Assembly: GCF_023159225.1 (NCBI RefSeq)
Contig: NC_063180.1
Span: 6,507,297-6,571,296 of the forward strand
Direction: 5' to 3'
DNA length: 64,000 nt
DNA from: Perognathus longimembris pacificus
Taxonomy: Eukaryota; Chordata; Mammalia; Rodentia; Heteromyidae
In this document: positions 59,855-64,000 of the stretch, piece by piece
Layout of the letters: each line of letters opens with the position of its first letter
Position numbering within the stretch: position 1 is the stretch's first letter
Notes under the pieces: model-generated
What the model saw: the letters and a program-made list of their open reading frames with translations, nothing else
The model's database searches: none
Told to the model about the DNA's origin: nothing
Translations under genes and position numbers: made by a program

Positions 59855-60740
59855 TAGAAACTGTTCTTTCAAGGTCACCAATGAACATCATGTAACCAAC
59901 ACCAATGAAAAGAATCCTTTCTCTTCTCCTACCCCTCTTTCTCTGCACATAGCACCTATCAATTGTGATAAAATTTTGCCCATAAAGGGCAAGGCCCCCA
60001 GAGGCCAGTGCAAAAAAGCTTCTCTTGGAAATTCTGGTCCTAGAATAGATTCTACAGCCCCCATTCTTCTCCAGGGCTTCAAATTTCCCCAATCATCCTC
60101 TGCACCTGGTTTCTACCCATGCATGGTCTGCTTCAGAGATCAAGTTCACATGTAGGCAAGCCCATCTGTTCTAGTGACTTTACACATAGCTTCCAAACTG
60201 GTGAGCCCAGGCCCCTCAGCCTTCCTGCCACCTTTCCTCACTTGGCTATCTCACAAGAATCTCAAACTCAAGAGTCCCAAAATAAAACTCTTCACTCATT
60301 CCCCCTTAATATGTTTGTTCCCTCTCTATCTAACCACAGCAGGTGTACCTAGGAGAATCTAAGTCTTTACTAAAGCCAGAAAACATGGAGGTTACTTCCT
60401 ATGCCTATTCCTAACCAATTCATCTAATTCTACTGATTGGGACTCCAAAATACCTTTCAAATCCATCCTCTTCTTCTGCCTTCTCTGCTACAGTCAAGTG
60501 TCAGTCACCAGCCAATGACCACTGGTAGTTCCTAACTCCTCAACCACCTTGGCCCTTCTTCAAACCCAAGGAAATTTTCTTAAAAATGCAAATGCCAATG
60601 TGCTTAAGGACTCTAGTGGCTCACTACAATGAAGTCTAAACCCTGCATTGACCATGACTTCTGCCCAGCCAGCCCAGCCTTTTTCTACTGCCATCACTAA
60701 GCCAACTGCTTCCCCTATGGGGTTCTTTTACCTCGTGATA
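59855..60740 (+). repeat. probable L2 or similar ancient retroelement
   Basis: Pyrimidine-rich text with phrases such as CAAGGTCACCAATGAAC, CTCAAACTCAAGAGTCCC and AAAATGCAAATGCC...CTAGTGGCTCACTAC recalls an ancient mammalian LINE. I cannot fix the family or the ends. Confidence 0.35.
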
Positions 60741-61146
60741 TTGCTGTTTTAGGAAGACCTAAAGTGAAAGAGAACAAAGTCTAGTCAAGAAACTGAAGAA
60801 AGACCTTCAGAGGTTGGAGCTAGTATGAGCAGACAAAAGAGATAAAATGGAGTTAGTAGATCATTTCAGACCCCCTAGGTCAAGCTTAAATATGCTCCAT
60901 GGAGAGCACAGGAAAGCCAGAAGACATCACTAGGCCTTGTGTTGCAAAGATCACTCTGACAACAGAGTGGAAAACAGCCAGAAGGGCCAAGATCAGATGC
61001 CAGGCTAGAGACAATGGCAGTTAAGACAAGGGGCATGACAACATGTATGGGAAAAATCTGGTAGATTTTAGGGCCATTAGCAATTTAAAAATGGCAACAA
61101 TTACCAAGTTAATATATATTTGAGATTTTTACAAAGGTTTCACATA
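60741..61146. other. RALB intron 1, unique
   Basis: Nothing recognised. Confidence 0.5.
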
Positions 61147-61600
61147 GGTGGGCACTGGTGGCCTATGCCTGAAATCCTAGCTACAAGGGAAGCTGAGATC
61201 TTGAGAATAAAGGTTCAAAGCCAGCCTGGACAAGAAAGTCCCAGAGACTCTTCCCCACACCCTCACCCCACCCCCTGCCAATCCTGGGGCTTGAACTCAA
61301 GGCCTGAGCACTGTCCATGAGCTGCTTTTTGCTCAAGGGTAGCACTCTACCACTTGGGCCACAGCGCCACTGCCAGCTTTTTCTGTATATGTAGTGCTGA
61401 GGAATCGAACCCAGGGCTTCATGCATGCTAGCAAGCCCTTTATCCCTAGGCCACATTCCCAGCCTCCCCAGACTCTTATCTCTAATTAACCACCAAATAA
61501 CTAGCTGTGGCTCAAAGTGCTAGCCTTGAGCAAAAAACAGCTCAGAGAAAGTGCTCAGGCCCAGAGTTTAAGCCCCACAGCCAACAACAAAACACACACA
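61147..61600 (+). repeat. 7SL-headed Geo SINE, host of IDL-Geo
   Basis: Head 61147-61252, interruption 61253-61468, then CTTATCTCTAATTAACC and Geo to 61600. Confidence 0.88.
61253..61468 (-). repeat. IDL-Geo SINE nested in another SINE
   Basis: Antisense dimer splitting host 61147-61600 at AGACTCTT, which is present on both sides. Confidence 0.92.
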
Positions 61601-61618
61601 GAAAAAAGGAGGCTCAAG

Positions 61619-61808
61619 GGCTGGGAATATGGCCTAGTGGCAAGAGCGCTTGCCTCCTACACATGAAGCTCCAAATATATGGAAAATGGCCAGAAGGGGC
61701 ACTGTGGCTCAGGTGGCAGAGTGCTAGCCTTGAGCAGGAAGGAGCCAGGGATGGTGCTCAGGCCCTGAGTCCAAGGCCCAGGACTGGCCAAAAAAAAAAA
61801 AAAAAAAT
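61619..61808 (+). repeat. IDL-Geo SINE (young), B-box deleted
   Basis: The left monomer has lost its B-box (ATGAAGCTCCAAATATATGG), so it cannot be transcribed as a normal SINE. Flanked by A-rich GAGGCTCAAG-type duplications. Confidence 0.9.
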
Positions 61809-62296
61809 CAGAAAAAAAGAGGCTCAAGATAAAAATATTACTAAAGGTGTCCTAAGGCTAAAATCCATTCCAAACAATAAGGCCAGTTAATCAACAATAG
61901 TTCCTGTAGAAAGTAGAGAGGTTATGGAAAGATAGGACAAAAGAAAAGAAGGATACTTGCTCTTAAATTAGAATACAGAAAGAGGAAAGCACCAAAGCAA
62001 AAAAGCAGAGGAAATGTAATTTTGTTGGTTCTTCAACTCTGCCTGAGGATGACTCCAGCAGGAAGAACAAAGGCCACTCCTACAATTCAATACCATAAGT
62101 AAGATCTTCTGATATGAACTTGCTTAAGAGAACAAAGAGAAAAAGGAGAGTGAGGAAGAGCTAGAGGTCAGAGACAAGAAACAGGCATGTAGGATGAATA
62201 AAGATCTAATACATCAGGGCCATAGAGGGGTAGAACTAAACAGTGCTGAAGATTTAAGCTGAGATTTTCACCCGTACTCTTCACTTGCAACCCCCC
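61809..62296. other. RALB intron 1, unique
   Basis: A-rich. Nothing recognised. Confidence 0.5.
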
Positions 62297-62297
62297 A

Positions 62298-62344
<47 letters not shown>

Positions 62345-62354
62345 CACACACACA
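62297..62354 (+). repeat. (CA)n microsatellite
   Basis: CA array with one AAAA interruption. Confidence 0.97.
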
Positions 62355-62371
62355 TTAGGTGTCCAGGTGTC

Positions 62372-62550
62372 AGATGTCCATGGCTCATACCTATACTCCT
62401 AGTTACTCAGGAGGCTGAGATCTGAAGATCAAGATTTGAAGCCAATTAACCAGCAGAAACTGGTTGTAGGTATGACTCCAAGGGTAGAACACAGGCCTTG
62501 AGCAAAAATGATAAAAGCACAAGACCCTGATTACCAGCACCAAAACTCAA
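62372..62550 (+). repeat. 7SL-headed Geo SINE, shortened
   Basis: GATGTCCATGGCTCATACC head. The linker is reduced to CCAATTAACCAGC and the Geo end is decayed. Confidence 0.8.
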
Positions 62551-62629
62551 GAGAAAATTTGTTAGATGGACATGCTAGTTCGCCTCACTGTGACAACACT
62601 TGTATTATCTATACCTATCCCATAACTTC

Positions 62630-63295
62630 ATGCTGGATATTGTAATTATATACAGCCAAGTTGATTTTAAAATGAAAACTATCAAAATTAAAAAGGACAA
62701 TGTTCATTGCTCCACTATTCATGAGAGCCAAGATATGAAACAGCTCAGAAGCCAAACAGATGGATCAAGAAAATGTGATATATGTACAATAGAATTTTCA
62801 GGGAAATGGGTGGACCTAGAAAAAATTAAGTGAAATTGGACTGAGAGACAAATGGTGCATGTTCTCTCTCTTCTGTGGAAGTTAGACTTAATATACAAAC
62901 ATACAGGATAGCATATACAAGGTTATAATCATGAACACACAAAACAGATTGGCTTAAGGAATATATACTTAGGATCCAACTGTGCAACTCCTCTAAACAA
63001 CCAATGAACTGTTTTAACAAAAGAAATACCAGGAAACTGAAACACGTTCAGGGGTAGAGAGGGCAACAGGAGGAGGGGGCACAGGAACAGAGGGAGGAAG
63101 GGTGAGCAAACAGTCATTATTTTCAATGTACATATGTAAAAAATGAACTATGGAATTTGAAGGTAGGATGGGATGGGGAAAGCAGGGGGAGAATTACGGA
63201 AGAGTGACATTGACCAAAATGCACTACTCATAACCTGATTTCAAGAATTGAAACCACTTTGTATCACTACTGAATAGTAATACTTTTTAAAAATT
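62630..63295 (+). mobile_element. old L1 3' end (ORF2 C-terminus and 3' UTR)
   Basis: A short open stretch (about 62665-62833) reads like the ORF2 C-terminus (NVHCSTIHESQDMKQ, FSGKWVDLEK). A long 3' UTR with an A-poor purine stretch follows. Confidence 0.7.
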
Positions 63296-63376
63296 TGTTA
63301 CATGAACACAGGATTTTCAGGGAATGAAATGAAGTGTGGAGGTCATTTAGCTAGAGGCCTTGGATTCCTAACTCTT

Positions 63377-63563
63377 TTCTTTTGCCAGTCCTGAGGCTTG
63401 AACTCAGGGCCTGGGCTCTGTTCCTGAGCCTCTCTGTGCTCAAGACCACTTGAGTCACAGCTCCACTTTCGGCTTTTTCTGCTTATGTAGTACTGAGGAG
63501 TCAAATCCAGGGCTTCCAGAATGCTAAGCAAGCACTCTACCACTAAGCCACATTCCCAGCCCC
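63377..63563 (-). repeat. IDL-Geo SINE
   Basis: Antisense dimer with perfect 15-base duplication GGATTCCTAACTCTT at 63362-63376 and 63564-63578. Confidence 0.94.
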
Positions 63564-63663
63564 GGATTCCTAACTCTTCTTTCTACCTCTAGATCCTGAG
63601 GAAAATTGTATCCACTCACTAAAGAATTTCTAGGCAAATAAATACTACCTGAAAATTAAAAAT

Positions 63664-63905
63664 AGCCTGGTAAACATGGTGCCACTGTTTCAAGCCTATA
63701 TTCCTTGCTACTCATGAGGTTGAGATCTGAGGATCATAGTTGGAAGCCAGCCAGGGCAAGAAAGTCCATAACAATCTTATCTCCAATTAACCATCAGAAA
63801 AATGGAAGTGGTGCTGTGGCTCAAAACAGTAAAGCACTAGCCTTGAGGGAAAAAGCTCAGAGACAATCCCCAGGCACTGAGATCAAGCCCTACAACAGAA
63901 AGAAA
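63664..63905 (+). repeat. 7SL-headed Geo SINE
   Basis: CATGGTGCCACTGTTTC head to CCCTACAACAGAAAG, followed by a GGAA-rich tail. Confidence 0.87.
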
Positions 63906-64000
63906 GGAAGGTGGGAAGGGAGGAAGGGAGGGGAAGCTAATTTTTCCAAGAATGACAATAACCCCCAAATACCGGTCATTGGGTCCCTTCCCACAGAGTA

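Overview
This window is nuclear DNA of a rodent. Long introns, sparse coding sequence and a very dense SINE/LINE landscape show a mammal. The commonest repeat is a dimeric SINE whose left half is an ID/tRNA-Ala-like monomer and whose right half is the 'Geo' monomer. From memory this IDL-Geo architecture was described only from Geomyoidea (kangaroo rats, pocket mice, pocket gophers), so I infer a heteromyid or geomyid rodent. I cannot name the species.

The one protein-coding gene I can support is RALB, a Ras-like small GTPase, on the minus strand. All four coding exons are present: 45401-45288, 38095-37887, 33728-33551 and 29514-29395. They join in phase into an intact 206-residue protein with every G-box motif, the effector loop and a C-terminal prenylation box. 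The 5' noncoding exon and promoter are not recognisable and probably lie beyond the right edge, so 45411-64000 is read as part of intron 1. The 3' UTR runs left from 29394, with a candidate poly(A) signal at 28869-28874 and a possible distal cluster at 27621-27640. Positions 1 to about 27600 look intergenic (downstream of RALB). I find no gene there. The notable points are a near-consensus CTCF motif (15653-15671) and a small unidentified retrocopy (14444-14583).

The rest is repeat layers. Youngest are IDL-Geo SINEs and a young L1 family: two 5'-truncated copies, at 17770-19648 and 30151-31478, and a 108-bp 3' stub at 7813-7920, all with target-site duplications. Next come about 50 SINEs with a 7SL/B1-like head joined to the same Geo tail. 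Older layers are composite 7SL/tRNA SINEs, divergent L1 3' ends, two solo ERV1-type LTRs, MaLR LTRs, a Tigger/MER2-like DNA transposon, MIR pieces and an L2-like stretch. Many insertions are nested, which gives a relative chronology.

I did not find an undescribed coding system. The most informative observations are the sharing of the Geo module between two unrelated SINE heads, a SINE that inserted about 30 nt upstream of the RALB exon 4 splice acceptor and displaced the original branch-point region, and the CTCF site. Repeat boundaries without a stated target-site duplication were read by eye and may be off by 10-20 bases.
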